Below, in pieces: positions 35,927 to 46,048 of a stretch of DNA of 64,000 nt; the stretch's first letter is position 1; each line of letters starts with the position of its first letter. The notes below the pieces were generated by a model. The model did not search any database, was not told the origin of the DNA, and was given only the letters and a program-made list of their open reading frames with translations. The DNA comes from Rhodospirillaceae bacterium (GTDB taxonomy: Bacteria; Pseudomonadota; Alphaproteobacteria; Rhodospirillales; Rhodospirillaceae). The translations under genes and the position numbers were made by a program. The stretch lies in contig JAQWQC010000006.1 in the NCBI GenBank assembly GCA_029245025.1, forward strand, positions 124,001 to 188,000, in the 5' to 3' direction.

Positions 35927-37101
35927 CGAAATCGGCCACCCCCTCCAACACCGCGGCCTTTTTAGACCCGCTGCCCTTAGCGCGGGACCTGATCCGCTGC
36001 CCAAGCGTAACACCAGAAGACGCAGGGGCTCTTGATGTACTTGAGTCAGCACTCACAGATCTCGGGTTTGAGTGTCACAGATTAAAGTTTGACGAACCAG
36101 GCACCACATCTGTGGAAAATCTTTACGCCCGCCTAGGCAAAAGCGAGCCCAATCTTTGTTTCGCCGGACACACGGATGTGGTCCCGGCTGGAAATGGATG
36201 GACAGTTGATCCCTTCTCTGCGGATGTGATCGATGATCACCTCTATGGTCGTGGCGCCGCTGATATGAAGGGGGCGATTTCATGCTTTACGGCCGCCGTA
36301 GCCCGCACCCTCCAAGACTCAGGCCAACCCAACGGGTCCATCAGCTTGCTTATCACAGGCGACGAAGAAGGACCTGCCATCAATGGGACGAAAAAGGTCC
36401 TGGACTGGGTCGCAGAACGTGGCGAGAAAATAGATGCCTGCATAGTCGGCGAGCCCACAAACCCTAAGCGGCTCGGCGAGATGATCAAAATTGGGCGCCG
36501 CGGCAGCCTTAATGGACAGATCACAGTTCATGGCACACAAGGCCATGCTGCCTACCCGCACCTTTCAGATAATCCTATCAACTCATTGCTACGCCTTCTC
36601 TCAGCGTTGACGGCTGCGCCGCTCGACAAAGGCACGGATACGTTTCAACCTTCAACCCTTACACTGACATCTGTGGATGTAGGCAATGAAGCCACCAATG
36701 TAATCCCTGCTCAGGCGCGGGCGGCTTTCAATATTCGATTTAACGATAACCACAGCGGCGAGAGCTTAACGGCTTGGCTGAATGAAAAATTGAGAGACGC
36801 GGCTAAGGGGGCTGACTTTGAGCTAGACGTCACAATTAGTGGCGAATCATTTGTGACTCCCCCTGGCCCTTTGAGCGATCTGGTATCCCAAGCAGTGACA
36901 GAAGTGACCGGCGAAACGCCAGAGCTATCAACCAGCGGCGGGACATCAGACGCCCGGTTTATTCGGTCCGTTTGTCCCGTGTGTGAATTCGGCATGGTCG
37001 GCCTAACAATGCACAAAACAGATGAGCGCGTCGCAATTGCTGACCTCAACAATCTGGCAAAAATCTATCACCTTATTCTGACTCGTTTCTTCACCGCATG
37101 A
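35923..37101 (+). CDS. dapE: Succinyl-diaminopimelate desuccinylase
   Basis: This zinc peptidase-like M20 enzyme releases succinate to give LL-diaminopimelate, two steps after dapD. Metal-site motifs are [15 protein letters not shown] (first His and Asp), [14 protein letters not shown] and [13 protein letters not shown] (Glu pair). [10 protein letters not shown] is near the C-terminus. The 392-residue length is standard. It overlaps dapD upstream and a membrane-protein gene downstream by 4 nt each. Confidence 0.96.
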   Translation: MTKSATPSNTAAFLDPLPLARDLIRCPSVTPEDAGALDVLESALTDLGFECHRLKFDEPGTTSVENLYARLGKSEPNLCFAGHTDVVPAGNGWTVDPFSADVIDDHLYGRGAADMKGAISCFTAAVARTLQDSGQPNGSISLLITGDEEGPAINGTKKVLDWVAERGEKIDACIVGEPTNPKRLGEMIKIGRRGSLNGQITVHGTQGHAAYPHLSDNPINSLLRLLSALTAAPLDKGTDTFQPSTLTLTSVDVGNEATNVIPAQARAAFNIRFNDNHSGESLTAWLNEKLRDAAKGADFELDVTISGESFVTPPGPLSDLVSQAVTEVTGETPELSTSGGTSDARFIRSVCPVCEFGMVGLTMHKTDERVAIADLNNLAKIYHLILTRFFTA

Positions 37102-37667
37102 TCGACGCCAAAGAGGTCGCGGGCGCTCTTTATGGATTGTGGCGTTTGGTGCGATGGGACGAGAAAGCCCTTGGCTTTTTTAACGCAACGGAAGACGGGT
37201 TCTGGCGCTCGTTTATGGCAGCTGTTTTTGTTGCGCCGCTTCAGACCACCTATCAAGTAAGCGTTTATCTGACCATGGATGAACCACCTTCGGCCTGGCG
37301 CATGGTGGCCATTGAGAGCATTGAGTACGTTATTCTATGGACGCTTTATCCGCTGTTCATGTTTTACGTCGTCAAGCTACTGGACCGTGAAACAGAATTC
37401 TTTGGCTACGCCGTAGCCTACAACTGGTTTCAGCTAGGCGTTGGTTTTGTAGCCATGCCGGTCGTCATATTGTCTCAATTGCAAGTCTTACCACTCGCTA
37501 TCGCTGGCTTCTTCGACAGCATGATCTTCGTGGCATATTTGACCTACGCTGCTTTTATCGCCAGGGCCGGACTCAAAGTTTCGATCGGCACTGGGATTGG
37601 TATCGTTGTAATCGATATTCTTCTGACCTTGATGGTCGGCCAGGTGACACTCCGGATGCTGTCTTAG
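37098..37667 (+). CDS. Conserved membrane protein of unknown function
   Basis: The 189-residue product starts inside the dapE stop (ATGA overlap), so it is translationally coupled to dapE. The N-terminus ([26 protein letters not shown]) precedes about five hydrophobic segments ([71 protein letters not shown]). I do not recognise a characterised family, although the hydropathy is like small YIP1-type proteins. Its 3' end stops 4 nt from the end of truA on the other strand. Confidence 0.7.
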   Translation: MIDAKEVAGALYGLWRLVRWDEKALGFFNATEDGFWRSFMAAVFVAPLQTTYQVSVYLTMDEPPSAWRMVAIESIEYVILWTLYPLFMFYVVKLLDRETEFFGYAVAYNWFQLGVGFVAMPVVILSQLQVLPLAIAGFFDSMIFVAYLTYAAFIARAGLKVSIGTGIGIVVIDILLTLMVGQVTLRMLS

Positions 37668-37671
37668 CAGA

Positions 37672-38415
37672 CTAATCCGGATATCGGACAGCAGCGAGAT
37701 ACAAGCCTTCGGGCGGTGCCGTCGGTCCACCGGCAGGCCTGCTTTTGGCATTGAGCGCATCAGTCACATCATCGGCCGTCCACTTGCCCTCGCCGACCAG
37801 CGACAAGGTTCCAACCATGTTGCGCACCTGATGATGTAGGAATGACCTGGCTTGCGCTCGAATCTCGACGGTGTCTCCAGTCCGCTCCACATCTAGACTG
37901 TAGAGAGTCTTAACAGGTGTCTTGGCCTGACATTCTGTGGCGCGGAAACTGGTAAAATCGTTCTGGCCGACAAGTCTTTGGGCAGCCTCATGCATCGCCA
38001 CCGCATTTAAATCTCTGGGCAACCACCAAGCACGGTTTTTCTCCAACGCCACCGGCGCACGGCGCGTGACGATTCGATAGACATAAGAACGTTCAATAGC
38101 CTGGAAACGGGAATGAAAATCCTCGGATACTTCTTCTGCTTCAATAACAGCCACTGGATGAGGGCGGAGATGGGCGTTAAACGCATCCCGAACTTTTCGG
38201 CCATCGTCATGGCGAGGCAGATCAACATGGGCAACTTGAGATAGAGCGTGCACACCCGCATCTGTTCGTCCGGCGCCATGAACGATGATTTTGGTCTGAC
38301 AATAGGCAAGAGCTGCCTCTTCCATGACCTGCTGCACCGATAGCCCGTTGATTTGGCGCTGCCACCCGACAAAGTCCGTACCATCGTACTCAATTGTAAG
38401 CTTAAACCGAGGCAT
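37672..38415 (-). CDS. truA: tRNA pseudouridine(38-40) synthase
   Basis: This enzyme converts U38-U40 of the tRNA anticodon arm to pseudouridine. The 247-residue protein has IEYDGTDFVGWQRQINGLSVQ and the catalytic-Asp motif GAGRTDAGVHALSQVAH (Asp at about residue 52). RSFLHHQVRNMVGTLSLVGEG is near the C-terminus. It is downstream of the GNAT gene, fmt and def on the same strand. Confidence 0.97.
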   Translation of the reverse strand: MPRFKLTIEYDGTDFVGWQRQINGLSVQQVMEEAALAYCQTKIIVHGAGRTDAGVHALSQVAHVDLPRHDDGRKVRDAFNAHLRPHPVAVIEAEEVSEDFHSRFQAIERSYVYRIVTRRAPVALEKNRAWWLPRDLNAVAMHEAAQRLVGQNDFTSFRATECQAKTPVKTLYSLDVERTGDTVEIRAQARSFLHHQVRNMVGTLSLVGEGKWTADDVTDALNAKSRPAGGPTAPPEGLYLAAVRYPD

Positions 38416-38418
38416 GGA

Positions 38419-38979
38419 TCAGTATTGTCCCGACGCTACAAGCCATTCTTCGGCAAGAATGGCCCACCGCTCATGGTCACGCCATATGTTGTCGATCTGA
38501 ATAAATTTCGGTGAAAACCCTTCCTTACGAAAGCCGAGTTTGCGCACTAGCGCTATCGATGCCGCGTTTGCTGGCTGAATATTTGACTCAAGCCGATTGA
38601 GATTGAGCACGGCAAAAGCATGGTCGAGTACGAGGGCAAGACCTTCCGTCATGTACCCGGAACCAGCCAACTCAATATCGGCATAGTATCCGAGAGAACC
38701 GGATCGAAACCCGCCCATAACAACGTCATTTATATTCACGACGCCGACAAGCCGGTCGTCTTCATTTCTCCCGACGAAAAATCCAAAGGTCCGGCCGTTG
38801 TTTACCCGGTCGAGGTAAAGCCGATATCGCCTCATATCCGTTGCTGGATAGACCCAAGGACGATGGTAGTCCTTGCTCGTTTGTGTCATGGCGATAAATT
38901 CTACGGCGGAGTCTCGATTAGGAGCGAAAAGATGAACGCGGTCTCCCCGAGCGATATCTTTGCGGCGACGTCCGAACAT
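38419..38979 (-). CDS. GNAT-family N-acetyltransferase (RimJ-like)
   Basis: The track start at 39057 lies inside fmt; the ATG at 38979 (MFGRRRKDIARGDRVHL) is a better start, giving 186 aa. The domain has DRVHLFAPNRDSAVEF, GSLGYYADIELAGSGYMTEGLALVLDHAF with the acetyl-CoA-binding loop, and LNRLESNIQPANAASIALVRKLGFRKEG, the usual C-terminal pattern. This group includes ribosomal-protein alanine acetyltransferases (RimJ/RimL-like); the target here is not known. Confidence 0.85.
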   Translation of the reverse strand: MFGRRRKDIARGDRVHLFAPNRDSAVEFIAMTQTSKDYHRPWVYPATDMRRYRLYLDRVNNGRTFGFFVGRNEDDRLVGVVNINDVVMGGFRSGSLGYYADIELAGSGYMTEGLALVLDHAFAVLNLNRLESNIQPANAASIALVRKLGFRKEGFSPKFIQIDNIWRDHERWAILAEEWLVASGQY

Positions 38980-39025
38980 GACGATGGTTCCGATACACGG
39001 GTGGGAGAACTCTAAGAAGGGTTGT

Positions 39026-39949
39026 CTACCCGAGACGGGTCCCTGGACGCAACTCAAAGCCCCTCAAGAAGCTGGCCACATCAACAGGGCCCTTGCCGGC
39101 GCGCTGGACTCTGAGAGGCCGCACCGCGCCTGTTTCACAGGCGACTGTGAAATGATCATCCAGCACCGTCCCTGCTTCTTCTCCGGAAGAGCTTGGGCCG
39201 TTAATGGCCTCCGCCCGCAAAATTTTAATGCGTTGGCCATCCACATCTACAAACGCACCGGGGAAAGGGGATAGCCCATGAATGTGGCGAACGACGGCCG
39301 GCGCCGTTGCATCAAAGGTCACAGCGGCCTCGGCCTTGTCAATTTTGTCGGCATAAGTCACGCCGTCTTCTGGCTGTGGTCGCGGTTTAGTAGAGCCCGC
39401 ACCGATATCGATCAACGCCCGACAAATCAGTTGGGCGCCCATTGCTGACAAGCCGTCGTGCAGGTCACCGGCCGTGGCCGACTCGTCTATCGGCAGCTTC
39501 TCCATCATCAACATGGAGCCTGTATCGAGCCCGGCATCCATCTGCATGATAGTCACACCGGTTTCAGTGTCGCCAGCCATAATAGCCCGTTGGATAGGTG
39601 CAGCACCGCGCCACCGTGGCAACAAGGATGCATGAACATTGATACAGCCGAAACGCGGCGCATCGAGAACAGCCTGGGGAAGGATTAAACCGTACGCCGC
39701 AACCACCACGATATCTGCGTTGTGGGCACTGAACTCTTTTTGAGCAGCAGGTTTCTTAAGGCTCTTCGGCGTCGAAACCGGAAGCCCCAGGTCATTCGCA
39801 CGGGCATGCACAGGACTAACACGTTCTTTTTGTCCCCGACCCGCAGCACGTGGCGGCTGAGCGTATACAGCAACAACATCATGATTGGCACAAAGGGCAT
39901 TAAGAATAGGAACCGAGAAATCGGGCGTACCCATAAAGACCAGACGCAT
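39026..39949 (-). CDS. fmt: Methionyl-tRNA formyltransferase
   Basis: This enzyme formylates the initiator Met-tRNA using 10-formyl-tetrahydrofolate. The 307-residue protein begins [18 protein letters not shown]. It carries [21 protein letters not shown] with the catalytic Asn-His region, and [14 protein letters not shown]. It is 3 nt downstream of def, so formylation and deformylation genes form one operon. Confidence 0.97.
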   Translation of the reverse strand: MRLVFMGTPDFSVPILNALCANHDVVAVYAQPPRAAGRGQKERVSPVHARANDLGLPVSTPKSLKKPAAQKEFSAHNADIVVVAAYGLILPQAVLDAPRFGCINVHASLLPRWRGAAPIQRAIMAGDTETGVTIMQMDAGLDTGSMLMMEKLPIDESATAGDLHDGLSAMGAQLICRALIDIGAGSTKPRPQPEDGVTYADKIDKAEAAVTFDATAPAVVRHIHGLSPFPGAFVDVDGQRIKILRAEAINGPSSSGEEAGTVLDDHFTVACETGAVRPLRVQRAGKGPVDVASFLRGFELRPGTRLG

Positions 39950-39952
39950 GAT

Positions 39953-40477
39953 CTAATTTGACTCCTGGGCCATCTGTTTTTTGGTCTTTTTTAGTTTGCG
40001 TAAGATCATACCGCGCTTAAGGCTCGAAATATGATCAACAAAGAGAACACCATCGAGGTGATCCATCTCATGCTGAATCACAACCGAGAAAAATCCGTCA
40101 GCCTCTAGTTCGCACTTTTCATTGTTTTCATTCAGATACTGAAGACGAATGCGATCTGGTCGCACGACTTCTTCATAATATTGCGGCAAAGAAAGACAGC
40201 CTTCTTCGTGGACTTTTGTATCCTCTGACGACCATACAATCTCAGGGTTCGCAATCATGTGAGGGTTCGGGGACTCTTTGCCACGGGCTGGGTCAACCAC
40301 AATGATTCGCTTCGACACACCAACCTGAGGCGCTGCAAGACCGACGCCGGGAGCGGCATACATGGTTTCCAACATATCTGTCATTAAGGTTGCGGTTTCT
40401 GAATCGATCTTATCGACCGGGGTGCAAACCTTTTTTAGCCTTGGATCAGGCGCGATGATGATGTCTCGTTTAGCCAT
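39953..40477 (-). CDS. def: Peptide deformylase
   Basis: This metal-dependent enzyme removes N-terminal formyl from new proteins. The track start at 40492 is TTG; the ATG at 40477 (MAKRDIIIAPDPRLKKV) matches the family start, giving 174 aa. The three motifs are present: GVGLAAPQVG (I), EEGCLSLP with the metal-binding Cys (II), and QHEMDHLDG with two metal-binding His and the catalytic Glu (III). First gene of a def-fmt group. Confidence 0.97.
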   Translation of the reverse strand: MAKRDIIIAPDPRLKKVCTPVDKIDSETATLMTDMLETMYAAPGVGLAAPQVGVSKRIIVVDPARGKESPNPHMIANPEIVWSSEDTKVHEEGCLSLPQYYEEVVRPDRIRLQYLNENNEKCELEADGFFSVVIQHEMDHLDGVLFVDHISSLKRGMILRKLKKTKKQMAQESN

Positions 40478-40535
40478 AGAGTGCGGTCTCAATGCAGCGC
40501 ATGTCCTCGTGACATAGTCCCCAGGGCAGCAGTGG

Positions 40536-40928
40536 TCAACCTACGGACCTCAACACATGAACACAGAGCACACCCCCGATGACAACCAAAGCAACCCCCA
40601 TGCCCCGAATGACACCCCCTCTGGTGTCATCATCCACCTCTGACAGACCCGCCAAGCCAGCGCGTGGTAGAACTAGGCACAAAGCGCTCTCCAGCAAAAG
40701 AAGCCAGCCCAACAGAGTGAGAAGCAAAGGCGGGCCGGACCAGATGTTGTGCAAAATCACGATCGGCCCACCGATCACCAGGCTCACCAACCCGTTCAGT
40801 CGCACACCAGTCTGACCTAGGGATCCGAGCATGCGGTAGTAGGACTGCCATTTGTGGGTGACGTACATCTGGCTCACACCGAGGCCGACAAGAATAGGCG
40901 CCGCTATCAAAACCATCGTGTTCGCCAT
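40536..40928 (-). CDS. Small membrane protein of unknown function
   Basis: The ATG at 40928 (MANTMVLIAAPILVG) is preferred over the track start at 40952, because it begins directly with a hydrophobic helix and follows a GGGGGTGGG stretch. About 130 aa with four hydrophobic segments (LIAAPILVGLGVSQMY; LNGLVSLVIGGPIVIL; LLLTLLGWLLLLESALCLVL; GMGVALVVIGGVLCVHVL). The family is not recognised. It lies between def and a DUF4139 gene on the same strand. Confidence 0.6.
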   Translation of the reverse strand: MANTMVLIAAPILVGLGVSQMYVTHKWQSYYRMLGSLGQTGVRLNGLVSLVIGGPIVILHNIWSGPPLLLTLLGWLLLLESALCLVLPRAGLAGLSEVDDDTRGGVIRGMGVALVVIGGVLCVHVLRSVG

Positions 40929-40958
40929 CACGCACCCACCCCCTGTACGCAATGCCGT

Positions 40959-42377
40959 TTAAAAACGAACCCGGACTCGATACTCAACTTGAACGTCTTC
41001 ACCGGCAGGCACATCAACCACCCATTCAGCTTCGCCAAGCACTTTGGTATGGGCAGCACTTTCCTCAACAATTTCCCAATCCCCTTGCATACGCTCCGCA
41101 AGACGTACCGTCACGGCAGAGTCTTTCGCATTACTAACTGTTATTCTGTTCGAAGAAATGGTGATGCGATTAGAAGCGCGCAGGAATTCCAGCTGTTCTC
41201 GAACCACCGTAACATCGAAATCACGACCGAGGGTAAGCCTCACATCTTGCCCTTTTGGTGTATGCGCCACACCGTCTTCACCAAGTAATTGGAGGGCTCC
41301 TGAAGAATCCTGGCCGTACACACGAACCGTACCCGCAGGTAACGGCGTACCTAAGCCTTCGTCTTCGGTATTTTCGAAAACCAACGACCGTGTCGCTTGT
41401 GCTTTGCGTTGTTGACCCATCATCGGCCCACGGGAGGCAAACGAGTCGCCACGGCTCACCAGATCTGTTTGAACGATGACATTATTGGCGGACAACAGGG
41501 CCAGTTGCTTGGTTTGATGGTCCCTTAAAGTGACTGGTTTATCGATAACGTAAAGATGAAAGGCGGCGAGACTTTGCTGCATGACGTCAGCGGCCATCTT
41601 TGGTCCGCGCGATGCCGTTTCCAGCGCCCTCATCATCTGCGGCTGCGGTACGGCACGATTAATATCACCTGCGACAAGCTTTAACGTTGCATTGGGAAAA
41701 TCTGTACCCGTCGTGTTTGAAATGGTCGCCCAAGCAGATAGGTCTATTGATATCCCATCATCACTTAACTCAGCGACGTAATCGGCGCGCCAGGTCAAGC
41801 CATTAGTTAGGTAGCTCAAATCGGCATCGACCTCACCGGACGTCTCAATGGTAATAGATGCAGCCAAGGTGGGTTGAGTCCGGACACCGGGGGGCAAAGA
41901 ATCAAAAACTACGCGACCAGGGATTTCCGTGGTAATTCGCCCGTCAATTTCGAGTACCACGCCATTGGCTACGGACAGCACAGTCGCCCGTGTCTCAACA
42001 TCTTTCCCGGACTCAGGGTTAAACCGGACGACGCTGACCTCCTTCCCGACTGAGGCTTGCAAGAGAGAAGATTGGCTGACCACATCAAAGTCAAAGACTT
42101 GCTCCCTCACCTCAAACGCCCCCCGCGATGATTGCAGCAGTACGGTGTTGGGTTGCAGCCGCGTGCTGACGTCCGCAAAGGCGAGGTCTGTATCCCCCGC
42201 AGGCAAATCGACCTGGCGGCTATCCCTCACCAAGGCCAAGTCGCCGTTATAGACAGTCACCGCCAATCCAGTGCGAGCCGCTGGCAGAACATTCAGCTCT
42301 TCAGCTAGGGCGGGAACGGCGACAAATGTGGTTAAAAGGAAGCCTAGAGCGATTTTTTTATGCGTCAGCATGGTCAA
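40959..42377 (-). CDS. Exported DUF4139 protein
   Basis: A signal peptide (KKIALGFLLTTFVAVPALAEE) starts a 472-residue, beta-rich secreted protein. The middle has LTNGLTWRADYVAELSDDGISIDLSAWATISNTTG, matching DUF4139, usually found with an N-terminal DUF4140 strand region. The C-terminus (WEIVEESAAHTKVLGEAEWVVDVPAGEDVQVEYRVRVRF) is the typical end. Function unknown; it is probably periplasmic or outer-membrane attached. Divergent from rmuC. Confidence 0.85.
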   Translation of the reverse strand: MTMLTHKKIALGFLLTTFVAVPALAEELNVLPAARTGLAVTVYNGDLALVRDSRQVDLPAGDTDLAFADVSTRLQPNTVLLQSSRGAFEVREQVFDFDVVSQSSLLQASVGKEVSVVRFNPESGKDVETRATVLSVANGVVLEIDGRITTEIPGRVVFDSLPPGVRTQPTLAASITIETSGEVDADLSYLTNGLTWRADYVAELSDDGISIDLSAWATISNTTGTDFPNATLKLVAGDINRAVPQPQMMRALETASRGPKMAADVMQQSLAAFHLYVIDKPVTLRDHQTKQLALLSANNVIVQTDLVSRGDSFASRGPMMGQQRKAQATRSLVFENTEDEGLGTPLPAGTVRVYGQDSSGALQLLGEDGVAHTPKGQDVRLTLGRDFDVTVVREQLEFLRASNRITISSNRITVSNAKDSAVTVRLAERMQGDWEIVEESAAHTKVLGEAEWVVDVPAGEDVQVEYRVRVRF

Positions 42378-42438
42378 CGGTCTCTCGGTCGTGGTTTCAG
42401 GATGCCGCGTAAGCTAGTCTGGGGATCATGGCACGGGT

Positions 42439-43665
42439 ATGGCAGGGCGCAAGCCTATGAATTTTTTAACTGATTTTGGGGTCACAACAGGGCAGTTCGC
42501 CCTAGGCATCATGTTGATTGGTGGCATCGCACTCGGTGTCATCATCGCCGTGCGAAGCGGTAAGCCCGATGGGGCAGCAGCGGAGAACATGACCACCTTA
42601 ATCGAGTCTTTGACCAAGCTGTCCTCAGACCAGGCGGAATTACGAGGACAAATATCTCAGATTGCAGCCAGCCAAGAGACCGGCCGCAAACTGGTCGCGG
42701 AACAGCTTCAAGCACAAGAACGAGAGATCGGCAAAACACTGAATGAGCGGCTCGAGAACGTGACGCAACGGGTCGGTGAGACCATACAAAAAACGACAGA
42801 CAAAACGTCTGAGTCATTGTCTGAATTACAAAAACGCCTGGCGGTTATCGATTCAGCGCAAAAAAACATTACAGACCTGTCGACGGATATTGTGGGTCTG
42901 CAGGACATACTCTCGAACAAACAAGCGCGAGGCGCCTTCGGTCAAGCACAGATGGAAGACATTGTCCGCGACATGTTACCAGCGGAGTATTTTCGGTTTG
43001 AAGCCACGCTTTCAAACAGAAACCGTGTTGACTGTCTCATCACCTTGCCGGGAGAGCAGGGTGACATCGGGGTAGACTCTAAATATCCTCATGAAGGGTT
43101 TGTGCGCTTGATGGAAGCGCAAAATGAGAATGAACGGAAAGCAGCAGGTCAGGCTTTCACGCGAGATGTGATTAGGCACGTTCAGGCCATAGGAGATAAG
43201 TACATCATTCCGGGGGAAACATCCGATTGGGCGCTGATGTTTGTGCCCGCCGAATCAATTTATATGGAACTGCACACTAATTTCCAGAATGTCATTCAAG
43301 AAGGGTATCGCCGCAAAATTATTATCGCTTCACCATCTTCTTTCTGGGCGATTCTTCATTCCGTACGGGCTCTTATTCGCGATACCAAAATGCGTGAACA
43401 TGCCGGCATCATTCAGAAAGAAGTCGGACTCCTGATGGAAGACGTCACTCGCCTTGACAAGCGTGTTGGGTCCCTCTCCAAACATTTCGAGCAGACCAGC
43501 AAGGACATTGATCTAATACAAAAATCAACAACCGGAATTATGCGTCACGGGTTGAGAATCAAGCAAGTTGATCTCGAAGGCCATGCTGATGATGGTCCCG
43601 CTAATTTAGCAGATGAGAGCGGTGCATCGGTTACCAGCCTGGAGAGTCCCCGAACCCTTTTGTGA
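42439..43665 (+). CDS. rmuC: DNA recombination protein RmuC
   Basis: The 408-residue protein has an N-terminal membrane helix (TTGQFALGIMLIGGIALGVIIAV). A long coiled coil follows (residues ~50-160, QISQIAASQETGRKLVAEQL and so on). The RmuC nuclease-like domain holds QMEDIVRDMLPAEYF, LPGEQGDIGVDSKYPHEGFVRLMEA and SDWALMFVPAESIYMEL. RmuC limits inversions at short repeats in Escherichia coli. Length and layout fit the family. An ATG at 42457 is an alternative start. Confidence 0.94.
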   Translation: MAGRKPMNFLTDFGVTTGQFALGIMLIGGIALGVIIAVRSGKPDGAAAENMTTLIESLTKLSSDQAELRGQISQIAASQETGRKLVAEQLQAQEREIGKTLNERLENVTQRVGETIQKTTDKTSESLSELQKRLAVIDSAQKNITDLSTDIVGLQDILSNKQARGAFGQAQMEDIVRDMLPAEYFRFEATLSNRNRVDCLITLPGEQGDIGVDSKYPHEGFVRLMEAQNENERKAAGQAFTRDVIRHVQAIGDKYIIPGETSDWALMFVPAESIYMELHTNFQNVIQEGYRRKIIIASPSSFWAILHSVRALIRDTKMREHAGIIQKEVGLLMEDVTRLDKRVGSLSKHFEQTSKDIDLIQKSTTGIMRHGLRIKQVDLEGHADDGPANLADESGASVTSLESPRTLL

Positions 43666-43794
43666 TACAATATTGACTGTTGTCTGTTTAACTTGACATA
43701 CCTATTGCAAACCCCGTAGCGGGTGCAATCTGGAAAAAGTAAACACGCCCAATTACTTAGGGGCGCACGCGTTAGTAGTTATAGGAGGATTTAT

Positions 43795-44757
43795 ATGTCT
43801 GAGGCCTTTTCAATTATCTTCGTATTGCTGGGCATCGCCATCGTTTTCAAAGCAGTGGTTGTTGTGCCTCAGGGCTGGAACTACACGATTGAACGGTTTG
43901 GCAAATTCACCCGAACGTTTTCTCCAGGGCTACAGTTAATCACGCCGTTCATCGAAACTGTCGGCAGCAAGATGAATATGATGGAACAAGTCTTAGACGT
44001 TCCATCTCAAGAAATTATCACCAAAGACAACGCCATGGTTACCGTCGATGGCGTTGTATTTTTTCAGGTTCTTAATGCGGGCAAAGCGGCCTACGAAGTG
44101 CGTGGTCTGCAGGTCGCAATACTCAACCTCACTATGACCAATATACGCACAGTGATGGGTGGAATGGATTTGGATGAACTCCTGTCACAACGGGACGCCA
44201 TCAACGCCCGTTTATTGACTGTCGTTGACGAGGCAACTAACCCCTGGGGCATTAAGGTCACTCGTATTGAGATTAAAGATATCTCGCCGCCGCGCGACCT
44301 GGTTGAGGCAATGGCACGGCAGATGAAAGCGGAACGCCTTAAGCGAGCTGAGATTTTAGAAGCAGAAGGGGATCGCCAGTCCGCGATCCTGCGCTCAGAA
44401 GGCGACAAGCAATCTCAAATTCTTCAAGCTGAAGGTGAGAAAGAGGCTGCCTTCCGGGAGGCAGAAGCACGAGAACGCCTTGCCGAGGCTGAAGCAAAGG
44501 CAACAAGCATGGTGTCTGAAGCAATCGCCAAAGGCGACGTGCAAGCCATCAACTACTTTGTTGCACAAAAATACATAGAAGCGATCAGTGGGTTTGCCTC
44601 TTCGTCAAATGAGAAACTGGTGCTGATGCCACTGGAGGCCTCAGGAGTCATTGGTGCCATCGGCGGCATCGCTGAACTTGCTAAATCTGCCTTGGAAGAG
44701 TCTAAGGCCGAAACGGTGGACGCTCGCTCCAACCGTATTCCTGACAGCGGAGCCTAA
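43795..44757 (+). CDS. SPFH/stomatin-like membrane protease regulator (QmcA-like)
   Basis: The ATG at 43795 ([17 protein letters not shown]) has a perfect AGGAGG about 6 nt upstream, so the 72-nt extension in the track is dropped (320 aa). One N-terminal helix is followed by a band-7/SPFH domain ([43 protein letters not shown]). An Ala/Glu-rich coiled coil ([20 protein letters not shown]) and a C-terminal hydrophobic tail complete it. These proteins scaffold membrane microdomains and proteases. It is paired with a NfeD gene 5 nt downstream, the usual arrangement. Confidence 0.94.
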   Translation: MSEAFSIIFVLLGIAIVFKAVVVVPQGWNYTIERFGKFTRTFSPGLQLITPFIETVGSKMNMMEQVLDVPSQEIITKDNAMVTVDGVVFFQVLNAGKAAYEVRGLQVAILNLTMTNIRTVMGGMDLDELLSQRDAINARLLTVVDEATNPWGIKVTRIEIKDISPPRDLVEAMARQMKAERLKRAEILEAEGDRQSAILRSEGDKQSQILQAEGEKEAAFREAEARERLAEAEAKATSMVSEAIAKGDVQAINYFVAQKYIEAISGFASSSNEKLVLMPLEASGVIGAIGGIAELAKSALEESKAETVDARSNRIPDSGA

Positions 44758-44762
44758 AAGCG

Positions 44763-45209
44763 ATGGAGGGTTTTCTAGTAAATTTCGACCATTGGAACTG
44801 GTGGATACTGGCGTTGCTGATGTTTGTGATCGAATTGATAATGCCCGGTGTCATATTCTTGTGGCTAGCTATCTCAGCAACATTGACCGGCGCGCTGGTA
44901 TGGATCATGCCGGAACTTGGATGGCCGGTGAGCTTCGTTATTTTTGCCGTCTTAAGCGTCATCTCTATCGTTGTCGGCCGTAAGGTTTGGCGCCCCGGTC
45001 ACGTTGAATCGGAAGACCCCACACTCAACCTCCGCGCTGAACAATATGTAGGGCAGGTGTTTACCCTGGACACGGCTATAGAGAATGGGCGTGGACGCTT
45101 GAATGTCGGTGACAGTTCGTGGCTGGCCTCAGGCCCAGACTTACCGGCCGGTACAAAGGTTAAAGTAAGCGGCGCTGATGGCTCAATCTTACAAGTTGAG
45201 CAGGCGTAG
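44763..45209 (+). CDS. NfeD-family membrane protein
   Basis: The 148-residue protein has two or three N-terminal helices (WWILALLMFVIELIMPGVIFLWLAISATLTGALVW; VSFVIFAVLSVISIVVG). The C-terminal OB-like NfeD domain is YVGQVFTLDTAIENGRGRLNVGDSSWLASGPDLPAGTKVKVSG. NfeD partners with SPFH proteins at the inner membrane. The stop abuts the end of a minus-strand lipoprotein gene with no gap. Confidence 0.93.
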   Translation: MEGFLVNFDHWNWWILALLMFVIELIMPGVIFLWLAISATLTGALVWIMPELGWPVSFVIFAVLSVISIVVGRKVWRPGHVESEDPTLNLRAEQYVGQVFTLDTAIENGRGRLNVGDSSWLASGPDLPAGTKVKVSGADGSILQVEQA

Positions 45210-45896
45210 CTACTTCGCCGATCTCGAATTGAAGTGACCGGTGTTTACCGCTTCAGAATCAGGGGGCACCTCTACCCGAACGGTACGCGTTTCACCCGAC
45301 GCACCTGGAAAGTGATCAAAGATTGCCTGAACGATATACGGCATCACCGGATCAATCTGGCCATTGGTCCCAGTGCTCACGGCAGACCCTTCGAATACCC
45401 GGGTTGGATTTTCCGTGTTGTAGGTCGTGCCATCGTAAATAACGAGATCCACATGACGCACATATATCTGTTTTGTTGATGTGCGGTTTTCATACGGACT
45501 GCCAAAGCCATAGCCAAGGGGGCCATCGCGATACCCAAAGCCATAGCCAAATCCGGCACCGACACCCGTACTGCGAGATTTAACGTCAGGGCTAGGGCCC
45601 TCGACAGACCACTTCAGCGTAACCATTAGGTCAGGGGTAACGCTTTCCCCATTGAATGGCGTTAGTCCAAGCGCTGACAAACGTTGGCTGACGAGAGCTG
45701 CGTAGACCTCAAATGCAAGACTTTCTTCCTGCTCTTCATCCGATGATACAACAATAAACGATTCTCCGGATGGCGTGAGCGGCAAGCTGTGATGGCGCGT
45801 GATATCCGAGACGACATATTTTGGGCTCACGCATGCTGATAAACCAAATATTAAAATAATGAGCGCGAAGATGCGTGTGGCTATCGTGGTTCCCAT
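45210..45896 (-). CDS. DUF4136-type lipoprotein
   Basis: A lipoprotein signal is visible: ATRIFALIILIFGLSAC with lipobox LSAC at residues ~19-22. The mature part has YVVSDITRHHSLP, then a Gly/Tyr-rich loop GVGAGFGYGFGYRDG followed by QIYVRHVDLVIYDG and VMPYIVQAIFDHFPG. This order is like DUF4136 lipoproteins, which have no assigned function. About 228 aa. The 3' end touches nfeD without a gap. Confidence 0.75.
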   Translation of the reverse strand: MGTTIATRIFALIILIFGLSACVSPKYVVSDITRHHSLPLTPSGESFIVVSSDEEQEESLAFEVYAALVSQRLSALGLTPFNGESVTPDLMVTLKWSVEGPSPDVKSRSTGVGAGFGYGFGYRDGPLGYGFGSPYENRTSTKQIYVRHVDLVIYDGTTYNTENPTRVFEGSAVSTGTNGQIDPVMPYIVQAIFDHFPGASGETRTVRVEVPPDSEAVNTGHFNSRSAK

Positions 45897-46048
45897 GGCG
45901 TCAATGCTCCAGTTTAGTTTCGCGCTACGGCTATGTTTGGCGAACAGTGTACACAGTAGGACTAAATTTCCAACTCACAGTCACGTCAATTTTTCAATGA
46001 GCTTTTGCTAAGGTAAAAATATGGCGGGGCCATGGCGGCGGCTGATGT

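Noticed and set aside
43675-43740. TTGACA-like boxes and an imperfect hairpin (TTGCAAACCC/GGGTGCAA) before the SPFH gene
   Set aside because: No good -10 at the right spacing and the stem has a bulge; evidence too weak to list as a promoter or terminator.
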